64,000 nucleotides of DNA, from assembly GCF_000802245.2 (NCBI RefSeq), contig NZ_CP021080.1, positions 1,240,001-1,304,000 of the forward strand. Reading direction: 5' to 3'. The notes beneath the pieces are model-generated. The model saw nothing but the letters and a program-made list of their open reading frames with translations. It searched no databases and was not told the DNA's origin. The stretch comes from Streptomyces pluripotens. GTDB lineage: Bacteria > Actinomycetota > Actinomycetes > Streptomycetales > Streptomycetaceae. Of this stretch, positions 18,742-26,627 are shown one piece after another. Within the stretch, counting starts at the first letter, position 1; the number at the start of each line of letters is the position of its first letter. The position numbers were made by a program, and so were the translations under genes.

Positions 18742-19512
18742 GTGACCTTGTTCGTCGGCACCTCGGGGTGGCAGTACAAGGACTGGCGGGATGTCGTCTA
18801 CCCGGCCGGGGTCCCCGTACGGCTGTGGCTGGAGGAGTACACCCGCCTGTTCGCAACCGTGGAGATCAACAACGCGTTCTACCGGCTGCCGTCGTACGAC
18901 ACCTTCGCCGCCTGGCGGGTCCGGGTCCCCCCGGACTTCGTGATCGCGGTCAAGGCCAGCCGCTACCTCACCCACATCAAACGCCTCAAGGACCCCGAGG
19001 AACCGGTCCACCGGCTCCTGACCCACGCAGCAGGCCTGGGCGACCGCCTCGGGCCGGTCCTGCTCCAGCTCCCGCCCACCCTGCGCGCCGACCCGCCCCT
19101 GCTCGACGGCTGCCTGAAGTGCTTCCCGCCCGGCGTGAGGGTCGCGGTCGAACCCCGCCACGACTCCTGGTGGACGGCCCGGGTCCGCAGCGTGCTCGAA
19201 TCCCGGGGCGCGGCCCTGTGCTGGGCCGACGTCCTGGCCCGCCCGGTCACCCCGCTGTGGCGCACCACCGACTGGGGCTACGTCCGCTTCCACGAGGGCC
19301 GGGCCCAGCCCTGGCCACGCTACGGCCGCCGCTCGCTGGAAACCTGGGTGGACCGTGTCGCGACGACGTGGTCCGGCGAAGAGGACGTGTACGCGTACTT
19401 CAACAACGACCCCGGCGGCGCGGCGGTGCGGGACGCGGAGGCGTTCGGGAAGGTGGCGGGGAGAGCGGGGCTGGTGGTGACGAGGGTCCCGGAACCGGCG
19501 GTACACCGATGA
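18742..19512 (+). CDS. DUF72 (YecE-like) TIM-barrel protein
   Basis: A 256-residue protein with DUF72 hallmarks: FVGTSGWQYKDW at the N-terminus, the VEINNAFYRLP motif, FVIAVKASRYLTH, LGPVLLQLPPT and VAVEPRHDSWW. The C-terminal DVYAYFNND is also typical. The function is not established in the family. GTG 18742 starts 15 nt after the AAA gene, probably in one transcript. It converges on the GntR gene with an 11-nt gap. Confidence 0.88.
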   Translation: MTLFVGTSGWQYKDWRDVVYPAGVPVRLWLEEYTRLFATVEINNAFYRLPSYDTFAAWRVRVPPDFVIAVKASRYLTHIKRLKDPEEPVHRLLTHAAGLGDRLGPVLLQLPPTLRADPPLLDGCLKCFPPGVRVAVEPRHDSWWTARVRSVLESRGAALCWADVLARPVTPLWRTTDWGYVRFHEGRAQPWPRYGRRSLETWVDRVATTWSGEEDVYAYFNNDPGGAAVRDAEAFGKVAGRAGLVVTRVPEPAVHR

Positions 19513-19523
19513 CGGCCGGCCCG

Positions 19524-19892
19524 CTACCGTCCATAAACTGCCCGCAGGGCATCCCGTACCGCGGCCAGCGCTGCCTCCTCTCCCAGTCCCAGCCGCCGCA
19601 CCCGCTCCGCGTACGCCTGTGCGGCCAGGGAAGCCTCCCGCTCCGCGGCCGTACCGGCGGCAGCCACGAACGTGCCGTTGCGGCCCCGCGTCTCGATCAC
19701 TCCGTCGCTCTCCAGTGCACGGTACGCCTTGGCGACCGTGTTCACCGCGAGCCCCAGGGACTCGGCCAGCCCCCGCACGGTCGGCAACCGGTACCCCACG
19801 GGCAGCGCTCCGGACCGCGCCTGCTCGGAAATCTGCGCCCGCACCTGCTCGTACGGGGGCGCGCTGTCATTCATGCGGATCTTCAAGCTCAC
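19524..19892 (-). CDS. GntR-family transcriptional regulator, YtrA type
   Basis: A 122-residue repressor-type protein. The winged HTH is at the N-terminus: PPYEQVRAQISEQARSG, LPTVRGLAESLGLAVNTVAKAYRALESDGVIETRGRNGTFV split over about residues 8-75. It is followed by a short dimerisation helix region, the size expected of the YtrA subfamily, which lacks a large ligand domain. GTG 19892 gives the usual short N-terminus; a longer reading adds low-complexity Arg-rich residues. The target is unknown; YtrA genes usually regulate a neighbouring transporter, and none is adjacent. Confidence 0.87.
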   Translation of the reverse strand: MSLKIRMNDSAPPYEQVRAQISEQARSGALPVGYRLPTVRGLAESLGLAVNTVAKAYRALESDGVIETRGRNGTFVAAAGTAAEREASLAAQAYAERVRRLGLGEEAALAAVRDALRAVYGR

Positions 19893-19989
19893 AGCCCGAT
19901 TGTCCCGCACCGAGCGGAAGGTCCGGGGGCAGGAACCGGGCGGAAAATGAGAGGCACTCCGGCCTCCCCTCGCCGTACGGTCCCTCTCC

Positions 19990-20293
19990 ATGACCCTGAT
20001 CGTGCGTGACCTCCGCCCTGACGTCCGGGGCGGCGTCGAGGGCCCCCTCGTTCGGCGCCTGGCTCTTCGCCGTGGCCTACGCCGGCGGCCACGCCCGGTA
20101 TTCCCCACCATGACCGGTCGCGCCCGTGCATTCCGCGGGCGTGACCTGGCCCAGCTCGCCAAGGCGCACTCCCTGTACCGGGCGCGCGCCACCGGCATCA
20201 CCGAGGTCTTCAGGGCAACGACGCCGGCAACAACGCCATGGCCGCGATCAACGAGGGGCTCGGGTACGAGGCCTGCGCCACGGAGGTGCGCTC
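19990..20293 (+). pseudogene. Decayed GNAT acetyltransferase
   Basis: An N-terminal fragment (MTLIVRDLRPD) and a conserved core (MTGRARAFRGRDLAQLAKAH, about 20110-20170) are typical of GNAT enzymes. The C-terminal signature GNDAGNNAMAAINEGLGYEA is also present (about 20216-20275), but in another frame, and most of the domain between start and core is missing. At least one deletion and one frameshift are needed to explain this. The remnant runs directly into the DUF402 gene. Confidence 0.7.
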
Positions 20294-20794
20294 ATGTCCG
20301 CAAACTTGGCTGATCCTACGGCCCGTCTGGAAGTCGTCCTGGTCAAGGGAGGTCGTACGAAGATCCGTTACCCGGCGGAGCTGGTCCGGGACGACGGCGT
20401 CCGGGTGACCGTCCGCGCTCTGTGGGCCGGTTCGGACGTCCGCGACTTCGGCTTCGTGCGCTTCGAGCCGGGTGACGTGTTCACCGAGTACTACTGGCGG
20501 AACCGCTGGTACTCGGTGAAGGAGGTCCGCGGGGCCGATGGGTCCCTCAAGGGCTGGTACTGCGACATCACCCGCCCGGCGGTCCTTCGCGGCGCGGAGC
20601 TGGTCGTGGAGGACCTCGACCTGGACCTGTGGCGCTCCGCCGACGGCTCGGACGTACGGCGCTTGGACGAGGACGAGTTCGCCGAGAGCGGGCTGACGGA
20701 GCGGGACCCAGAGGCCGCGGCGGCCGCCGTGGCCGCACTCGGCGGACTGGAGGAGCTGGCCCTCGGGAGCGGCTTCGGCGAGCTGCTGGCCTGA
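20294..20794 (+). CDS. DUF402 / FomD-like protein
   Basis: A 166-residue protein of the FomD/DUF402 fold. The signature is EYYWRNRWYSVKEV, GWYCDITRP, then the acidic EDLDLDLW and RLDEDEF. FomD-type proteins hydrolyse nucleoside diphosphate derivatives using metal bound to such acidic residues; the substrate here is unknown. GGAGGTGC precedes the ATG by 5 nt, and that ribosome site lies inside the decayed acetyltransferase. Confidence 0.85.
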   Translation: MSANLADPTARLEVVLVKGGRTKIRYPAELVRDDGVRVTVRALWAGSDVRDFGFVRFEPGDVFTEYYWRNRWYSVKEVRGADGSLKGWYCDITRPAVLRGAELVVEDLDLDLWRSADGSDVRRLDEDEFAESGLTERDPEAAAAAVAALGGLEELALGSGFGELLA

Positions 20795-20836
20795 CACCAG
20801 CTCCCGGGCGGGATCACTCGTGGTTCACGGTCGTGC

Positions 20837-21463
20837 TCACACCGGCGCCACCACCGCGTACCGCTCGTCAGTCACGTCCTTCCCCCACAGCAGCGAGTCG
20901 CCGGACAACCGCTCCACGCGCACCTGCGCGGTGAGCGGCTCCAGCAGAGCGGTCAGCCGGGCGGCGGGAATGCCCACCGGGTGCAAGGTGCCCCAGACGC
21001 CCTCCACCAGCACGAAACGGCCTTGGGGCCGCAACAGCCTCCGCCAGCGCCGCAGGGCACCTGCGAGATCGGGCAGTGCCCACACCACATGCCGTACGAG
21101 GACCACGTCGAAGCGCTCCTCGGCAACCGGCGGGGTCGCGGCGTCCCCGATGAGCACCACCGCGTCGTGCCCGGCGAGCTTGGCGCGGGCTCGCCCGGCC
21201 ATCTCCGGGGAACTGTCGACACCCGTCACCCGGTGTCCCTGCTCGGCCGCCAGGAGCGACAGGCTGCCGGTACCGCAACCGAGGTCGAGGAGGTCGGCGG
21301 AGTGCTCGGGCAGCCAGGAGCGCAGCCTGGCCGCCCAGGCCGCGCGGACCTCAGGGGCACGCATGCCGTGGTCCGGCTCGTCGTCGAAGGCGGCGGCCTC
21401 GGCGTCCCAGTTCACGTCCGTCCCGGCGGACACCGCGCCCAGGTGCTCATTCCCGTTCGTCAT
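20837..21463 (-). CDS. Class I SAM-dependent methyltransferase
   Basis: A 208-residue protein. Motif I is LLDLGCGTGSLSLL (about residue 57), then VTGVDSSPEM with the acidic residue that binds SAM ribose, and FDVVLVRHVVWAL with LRPQGRFVLVEG. It has the size of small-molecule or UbiE-like methyltransferases. The substrate is not evident. ATG 21463 begins MTNGNEHLG; upstream codons look non-coding. Confidence 0.88.
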   Translation of the reverse strand: MTNGNEHLGAVSAGTDVNWDAEAAAFDDEPDHGMRAPEVRAAWAARLRSWLPEHSADLLDLGCGTGSLSLLAAEQGHRVTGVDSSPEMAGRARAKLAGHDAVVLIGDAATPPVAEERFDVVLVRHVVWALPDLAGALRRWRRLLRPQGRFVLVEGVWGTLHPVGIPAARLTALLEPLTAQVRVERLSGDSLLWGKDVTDERYAVVAPV

Positions 21464-21575
21464 CCCTGGAGAGTGACACATGCCACTGACAGACCGGCAC
21501 CGATGAGGAACTCTCGCCGGAAGCGCCTGCTCCCGTGCCGACACGGAACCCGGGCAGGCTCTGAAGGAGGCAGCC

Positions 21576-21710
21576 ATGCGCCGTGTGACCGTGCAGAAGC
21601 CCCTGAAGAGGACGGACAGCCGCCGGATCCGCGAAGAGGCGGACGAACTCCCCGCGCGCCGGCCGGAAGTGCGCAAGGACATCGCACGAACCTGGTGGCC
21701 CGACGGCTGA
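21576..21710 (+). CDS. Small basic protein of 44 residues, unknown
   Basis: An ORF of 45 codons with a near-perfect ribosome site (AAGGAGG, 5 nt before ATG). The protein is highly charged: MRRVTVQKPLKRTDSRRI at the start and ARTWWPDG at the end, with an acidic middle (REEADELPARRPEVRKD). Third-position GC is high, as expected for coding DNA here. I recognise no family. It is divergent from the methyltransferase gene. Confidence 0.6.
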   Translation: MRRVTVQKPLKRTDSRRIREEADELPARRPEVRKDIARTWWPDG

Positions 21711-21923
21711 CGCTTGCCGCAGGCGCCCGGGCGCTCGGCGTCCCCTGTCGGTCATGGCGCGCACGCCATCTACCTGAGCTCTGCCTGAGCACCCCCTTAA
21801 CAGCACCATAAAGATCTCCTCCGCCCGCCTCTGGCAGGCGATCCCGCGGTTTCCTGGGACTGGCTCCGGATCACCCAACCCGGATCCGGCCCATCCCACG
21901 GACCGTTCCGAGGAGAGTTCCGC

Positions 21924-22886
21924 ATGCCCGCTCGTACCCGCCCCAGGGCTGCCGCCGTCGCCGTACTCGGTCTGGTGCCGCTCACCCTGACCGTGCTCGC
22001 CGCCGCTCCCGCAGCGGCGCACGGCTCGATGGGCGACCCGGTCAGCCGCGTCGTGCAGTGTTACGCGGAGGGACCGGAGAGTCCGGCGTCGGCCGCTTGC
22101 AGGGCTGCGGTTGCGGCCGGCGGCACCCAGGCGCTGTACGACTGGAACGGCATCCGGATCGGCGACGCCGGCGGACGACACCGGCACCTGATCCCTGACG
22201 GCCGACTGTGCAGTGCCGGCAACGAGGAGTTCAAGGGGCTCGACCTGGCCCGCGCCGACTGGCCGGCAACGAGCGTGCACAGCGGGCGGTATACGTTCAA
22301 GTACCGTGTGACCGCCTCGCACAAGGGCACCTTCCACGTCTACCTGACCAAGCCCGGCTACGACCCCACGAAGCCGCTGGCCTGGTCCGACCTGGACCTG
22401 GAGCACCCGGTCGCGACGGCCACCGACCCGGTTGGCTCGGGCGGCTTCTACACGTTCCCCGGCACGCTTCCCGAGCGATCCGGTCGGCAGCTGCTGTACG
22501 CGGTCTGGCAGCGCTCGGACAGCCCGGAGGCGTTCTACTCCTGCTCGGACGTCGACTTCGGCGGTGGCCGGGGCCTGCGCACCCCAACCACCGCCCCGGC
22601 CCCAGCCGTTCCGGCTCCCTCCACGTCCTCCGGTCGGCAGACCTCGGCCGGTGCCGGCAAGCCGGCCGCCGAGCGCGGCGGGCACGGCGGTGCGAGCGAG
22701 CCGGCACAGCCCGCCTCCCCGGCCAACCGGCCGGAGGCCGATGGGACGCCGGCGCACCTCGCCGAAACCGGCGCGGCCCCCGGTACGTTCCGCGCCGCGA
22801 TCGGTGGTGCGGCGGTGCTGGCACTCGGTGCGGCAACGCTGTTGCTGTCGGCCCGCCGCCGGGCGCGCGGCGACCAGCGCCGGTGA
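21924..22886 (+). CDS. AA10 lytic polysaccharide monooxygenase with LAETG sorting signal
   Basis: A 320-residue secreted protein. The signal peptide ends AAPAAA, so the mature N-terminus is His34 (HGSMGDPVSR), the first ligand of the copper 'histidine brace'; the second is likely His132 in TASHKGTF. The catalytic domain ends near residue 215. A Pro/Ala/Ser-rich linker then leads to LAETG (about residue 279), a hydrophobic helix and an Arg-rich tail, which is the LAxTG signal used by Streptomyces class E sortases. It should be cell-wall bound and oxidise chitin or cellulose. It is next to a secreted lipase. Confidence 0.88.
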   Translation: MPARTRPRAAAVAVLGLVPLTLTVLAAAPAAAHGSMGDPVSRVVQCYAEGPESPASAACRAAVAAGGTQALYDWNGIRIGDAGGRHRHLIPDGRLCSAGNEEFKGLDLARADWPATSVHSGRYTFKYRVTASHKGTFHVYLTKPGYDPTKPLAWSDLDLEHPVATATDPVGSGGFYTFPGTLPERSGRQLLYAVWQRSDSPEAFYSCSDVDFGGGRGLRTPTTAPAPAVPAPSTSSGRQTSAGAGKPAAERGGHGGASEPAQPASPANRPEADGTPAHLAETGAAPGTFRAAIGGAAVLALGAATLLLSARRRARGDQRR

Positions 22887-22937
22887 CACCTCCGGGGCCC
22901 GTCCGGCGGCTCAGGCCGGACAGGCCCCGGCGGCACG

Positions 22938-23798
22938 TCAGCTGAAGGCCGACGCGCAGGTGGTGGTCCTGGCGTGGGCCGGATCGAGGGCGTTGGCCAC
23001 CTCGTGGAAGGCGATCCGGTCGAAGAGGGCGATCGCCACGTGCTCGGAGAGATCGAGCGGGCACAGGTCCTGCAGCAGGACGTTGTGGACGTCCGGACCG
23101 CTCAGGTACTGGCTGCGCCAAGGGGTGGCCACCTCGTCGTACTTGGTGGCGATGACCGTGTAGTGCACTCCGGGGACGGTGTCGCCGCCCGCGTTGAGCT
23201 TGGTGAGGAAGGCGGAGCCGGGAATCTGGTCGGCGAGGCCGGGGGTGGCGGCCTTGATCAGGTAGGCGGCACCGGGGAAGTACGGCAGCAGGTGGGTGAG
23301 GCCACTCAGCGTGGCGCCGTGGTTGTCGGGGGCGAGGCCGACGAGGGCGTTCACCTTGGCCGCCCCACCGAGGAACCGGAGGTAGTAGCGGGGCATCATG
23401 CCGCCCTGGGAGTGACCGATCAGGTCGGCCTTGGCGGCCCCGGTTGCGGCGAGCACCTTGTCCACGAAGGCCGACAACTGCTCGGCGGACTTGTCGATGG
23501 GGCCGAGACCGTAGAAGACCGGAACACCGGTCAGCTGACCGTAGTCGAGGGAGAAGACGCAGTACCCGCGGTGCTTCAGGTAAGGGGCGAGGGCGAGCCA
23601 GTTGTCAACCGAGTTGCCCAGGGTGCCGTGGACCAGGACGACAGGGCGGGGATGGGTGGTGGAGGGCTTGCAGGAGTAGTCGTTCCAACCGCTACTCGGG
23701 GCGGTGGCGGCCCGGGCGGTGGCGGCGGGGACGACGGCGACGGCGGCTGTCAGGAGGAGGGCGGCGAGTGGTCTGAACACTCGCTTCCAGGGCAGCAT
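22938..23798 (-). CDS. Secreted alpha/beta-hydrolase lipase
   Basis: A 286-residue lipase with a signal peptide ending ATARAAT. The oxyanion region is VVLVHGTLGN and the nucleophile elbow is LIGHSQGGMM (Ser about residue 129). The Asp is probably in the PDNHG or later loop, and the catalytic His is in LSEHVAI near the end. This is the class I/LipA-like actinobacterial family. The ATG has GGAGATC 5-10 nt upstream. It converges on the LPMO gene. Confidence 0.88.
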   Translation of the reverse strand: MLPWKRVFRPLAALLLTAAVAVVPAATARAATAPSSGWNDYSCKPSTTHPRPVVLVHGTLGNSVDNWLALAPYLKHRGYCVFSLDYGQLTGVPVFYGLGPIDKSAEQLSAFVDKVLAATGAAKADLIGHSQGGMMPRYYLRFLGGAAKVNALVGLAPDNHGATLSGLTHLLPYFPGAAYLIKAATPGLADQIPGSAFLTKLNAGGDTVPGVHYTVIATKYDEVATPWRSQYLSGPDVHNVLLQDLCPLDLSEHVAIALFDRIAFHEVANALDPAHARTTTCASAFS

Positions 23799-23975
23799 CG
23801 TGTGATCTCCTTGCGGCTCAAGGGAGGTGCGACGGCCTAGCCCTGTGATCCGGATCACGGGATGCTGTTCACTCGCTAAGTTACGAACGAGTAGTGCAAG
23901 TGTGAAGTTACGCGTCAGTAAAAACTTCCAGTGATCAGTGTGGGCGTGGCCTCCGGCGTCACCTGCGTCCCGGGA

Positions 23976-24947
23976 TCACGCCAGCGCCCCCGGCATCACC
24001 GCCCTTGGCCCGAACTTCGCCCGCACACGGTCCGCGACCTCCTCGATGCGGCGGGCCTTCTCGTCCACAGGGTCGAAGGTGAGCTGACGGGAGGCCTGTT
24101 CGGCAGAGGTCAGACCCTCGGCCCGCAGGGCGAGCGCGCGAACCCGGGCACGCTGCAAACCAAGCACCCCGTACATGCCGTAGGCCGCCGCGGCCAGGGC
24201 CGCCGAGTGCGCGGTCGACTCCCTGAGGGTGCGGCTGCGGGTGGTGGTGGAGCGATCGGCGTAGCGCACGGTGAGGGTCAGCGTGCGGCACACCGTCCGC
24301 GACGCACGCAGTCGGGCACCGATCTCCTCGGCGGCCGACAGCAGCTCCCTGCGGTGTCGCTCGGGACTCAACTCATCTAGATCAAAAAGACGTTCGGTGA
24401 CCAACGAGTGGGTCACGGCGTTCGGAACGACCCGGCCCCGGTCGATGCCGCTCGCCTTCTCACGCAGTTCACGGCCCGCTTTCGCCCCGATCAACCGCTG
24501 GAGCGTGGACAGCGGCGCGGCGGCGACCCGGCCCAGGGTGTCTAGGCCGTATGCGCCCAGGGTGCGGGCGGTCGCCACGCCGACGCCGGGCAGCGCGGAC
24601 ACCGGCAGGCCGGCAAGGAAGTCCGCGACAGCGTCCGGGGTTTCGGGCACGACACACGTCGCTCCGGGCCGGGCCCGACGCTGTGCCACGCGGGCCGCCG
24701 TCGGCCCCGGACCGACACCGATCACACAGTCGACGCCGTACCGGGCGAGGGTCCGGACGCGGATCACCGACGCCAGCTCGACGGCGCTGCGTCCGAAATA
24801 CCGTTCCGCGCCCCGCAGATCGACCAGCGCCCCGTCCGGGGGCAGCGCCTCGACGAACGGGGTGAACTCCCCCAGCAGCCCCAGCAGTCCCGGCAGGGCC
24901 GCCTCGTACATCGACGACAGCTGGAAACGTACGCACAGAATGGTCAT
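23976..24947 (-). CDS. imuB: ImuB-like Y-family polymerase homolog (host copy, orphaned)
   Basis: A 323-residue relative of Y-family polymerases. The helix-hairpin-helix (ALPGVGVATARTLGAYGLDTLG) and little-finger regions are present. The catalytic acidic motifs of DinB (DMD at the N-terminus, SIDEAY) are replaced by MTILCVRFQ and ALVDLRGAERYFG, as in ImuB, the inactive bridging subunit of the DnaE2 mutasome. Its ATG overlaps the stop of the dnaE2 3' remnant. The insertion next to it has cut this pair off from the dnaE2 promoter and 5' part. It lies beside the lipase as in related genomes, so I take it as the original host copy. Confidence 0.82.
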   Translation of the reverse strand: MTILCVRFQLSSMYEAALPGLLGLLGEFTPFVEALPPDGALVDLRGAERYFGRSAVELASVIRVRTLARYGVDCVIGVGPGPTAARVAQRRARPGATCVVPETPDAVADFLAGLPVSALPGVGVATARTLGAYGLDTLGRVAAAPLSTLQRLIGAKAGRELREKASGIDRGRVVPNAVTHSLVTERLFDLDELSPERHRRELLSAAEEIGARLRASRTVCRTLTLTVRYADRSTTTRSRTLRESTAHSAALAAAAYGMYGVLGLQRARVRALALRAEGLTSAEQASRQLTFDPVDEKARRIEEVADRVRAKFGPRAVMPGALA

Positions 24948-25384
24948 CCCGCGCTTCCCGGACTCTGGTGCCACAACTTCCTTATCTCCGCAGGCCCCTG
25001 TGCGGCCTCCTGCCCCGCGGGCCGCAGGTCGGCCCACGGGTGCATGTCGTATCCGGTCGACAGATGGATCCGCCGGACGCTCGCCGGATCACCGCCCGCC
25101 CCCTCGGGCACGGGCTCCGCGAGTCGCGCCGCCACCTCCTCCAGGCCGCCCCGGGCGCGCAGTTCGACCAGTTCGGCGAGATTCCAGGCCGCGGAGCCCA
25201 CCACACTCAGGCTGTGCGGGCCGCGCCGCTGCACCACACCGCGCACCAGCAACAGCCAGGAATGGAAGACGGTGTGCGCGCAGGCGTCGTGGGAGTCGTC
25301 GAAGAAGGCGAGGTCGACCAGGCCAGTGCCGTCGTCCAGCGTGGAGAAGATGACCCGCTTGCCGGAGCGTCCTGTTGACTGCAC
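24944..25384 (-). pseudogene. dnaE2: Displaced 3' end of host dnaE2
   Basis: About 145 codons matching the C-terminus of DnaE2: SGKRVIFSTLDDGTGLVDL, HTVFHSWLLLVRG, RRGPHSLSVVGSAAWN, and the end WHQSPGSAG. This is the OB-fold region and tail. The homology begins at AGTCAA (25375-25380); upstream of it is a TAG stop and then the recombinase region. It is colinear with, but clearly different from, the C-terminus now attached to dnaE2. A GTG at 25384 could start a short product, and its stop overlaps imuB. Confidence 0.85.
25375..25380. other. Predicted attachment core, recombinase end
   Basis: TTGACT here (AGTCAA on the dnaE2 coding strand) is the point where dnaE2 homology of the displaced fragment begins. 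It occupies the same codon phase (xAG TCA Axx) as the copy at the other end. Confidence 0.65.
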
Positions 25385-25427
25385 CTACTCGTGAGGGCCC
25401 GGAGGCCCCGGGACTGAGAGGTGTGGT

Positions 25428-26627
25428 GTGCAGAGCGTGCGGACGGAGCTTCGCGAGGGGCGTGTCGACCTGCGACGAGTGGGCAGCGTTGTGGCTACTG
25501 ACCAGGCTTTTCCGCCCTGGACAGTGCTCGACTCAAGTGGCATGCCAATCGGGGTGGTTGTCGACTACTTGAGGAGCCTGGCCCTGGGTTCATCAAGCCC
25601 GTCAACCTGTCGCAGCTATGCCTATGACCTGTTGAGGTGGTTTCGGGTCCTCTGGCAACTCGGCATCGCCTGGGACCGGGCGACGGTCAGCGAGGTGGAG
25701 TGTTTGGTGGGGTGGATGAGGACTGCGTCCAACCCGCAGCGTGAAAGACGCAGCCCGGATTCGCCTCCGCCTGGATCAGTGAATCTGCGGACCGGAAAAC
25801 AGACGCTCGGACCGGGGTATGCGGCTCGGACCATCAATCACGCGCTGACCGTGATCTCCGGTTTCTACGAATTCCATGCCGGGAGCGGCGCCGGTCCTGT
25901 GGTGAATCCGGTACCGGCGTCCAAGGACCGCCGTGCGGAACTGTCTCACCGGAGCCCGATGGAAGCGCCGATCCATGTACGGCGGGCACGACTTCGACAA
26001 CGCGTACCCAAGCGGCTTCCCCGCTCGCTTCCGGACCTCATGTGGGACGAGTTGTTCGAGGCGATGAAGAACGACCGGGACAGGGCACTCCTCTCCTGTT
26101 ATGTCTCAAGCGGTGCGCGTGCCGAAGAACTGCTGGGTATCGAGATCGGGGACATCGACTGGGCCGGTCAGCAGATCTACGTCGTCTCCAAGGGGACGAA
26201 GGCACGGGAGCCGGTGCCCGCGTCGCCCGACGCCTTTCGGTATTTGGCCGCATACCTTTCCCAGGCTGGAGTGCCCAAGGCGGGCGAGAAGCTCTGGAGG
26301 GCTTTGCGTGGCGATCCGAGGCCGCTCACATATTCGGCCATGCGCCGGGTCCTGCAACGAGCGAACGCAAAGCTACAGACCAACTGGACTCTACATGATC
26401 TCCGACATACCGCCGCGACTCGGATGGCGAACGACCCGAAAATGACTCTCCCCGAGGTCCAGCGGGTGATGCGCCACGCGAAGCTCGACACGACGGGCAT
26501 CTACCTGACGGTCCGCCTGGAGGAGATGACCGAGAAGCTTCAAGACTTCTATACGCGTCCACGCCAGGTACCGAAGTTCGCGCCCGGCTACGACCCCGAG
26601 GACGTCCGGGCGGTGTTCGGTGGCTGA
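25428..26627 (+). CDS. Tyrosine recombinase/integrase A of the element
   Basis: A 399-residue site-specific recombinase. An N-terminal SAM-like core-binding domain occupies about residues 40-160 (STCRSYAYDLLRWF). The catalytic residues are complete: Arg231 in GARAEELLG, Lys255 in VSKGTKAREP, His323 and Arg326 in LHDLRHTAATR, His350 in MRHAKLD, and Tyr359 in TTGIYL. GTG 25428 has GAGAGG upstream and lies about 50 bp inside the predicted end. It overlaps recombinase B by 8 nt, so both are made together. Confidence 0.92.
   Translation: MQSVRTELREGRVDLRRVGSVVATDQAFPPWTVLDSSGMPIGVVVDYLRSLALGSSSPSTCRSYAYDLLRWFRVLWQLGIAWDRATVSEVECLVGWMRTASNPQRERRSPDSPPPGSVNLRTGKQTLGPGYAARTINHALTVISGFYEFHAGSGAGPVVNPVPASKDRRAELSHRSPMEAPIHVRRARLRQRVPKRLPRSLPDLMWDELFEAMKNDRDRALLSCYVSSGARAEELLGIEIGDIDWAGQQIYVVSKGTKAREPVPASPDAFRYLAAYLSQAGVPKAGEKLWRALRGDPRPLTYSAMRRVLQRANAKLQTNWTLHDLRHTAATRMANDPKMTLPEVQRVMRHAKLDTTGIYLTVRLEEMTEKLQDFYTRPRQVPKFAPGYDPEDVRAVFGG

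Noticed and set aside
23976..24947. Host imuB as an active DNA polymerase IV
   Set aside because: The DMD and DE catalytic positions of Y-family polymerases are absent, so an ImuB-type role is more likely.
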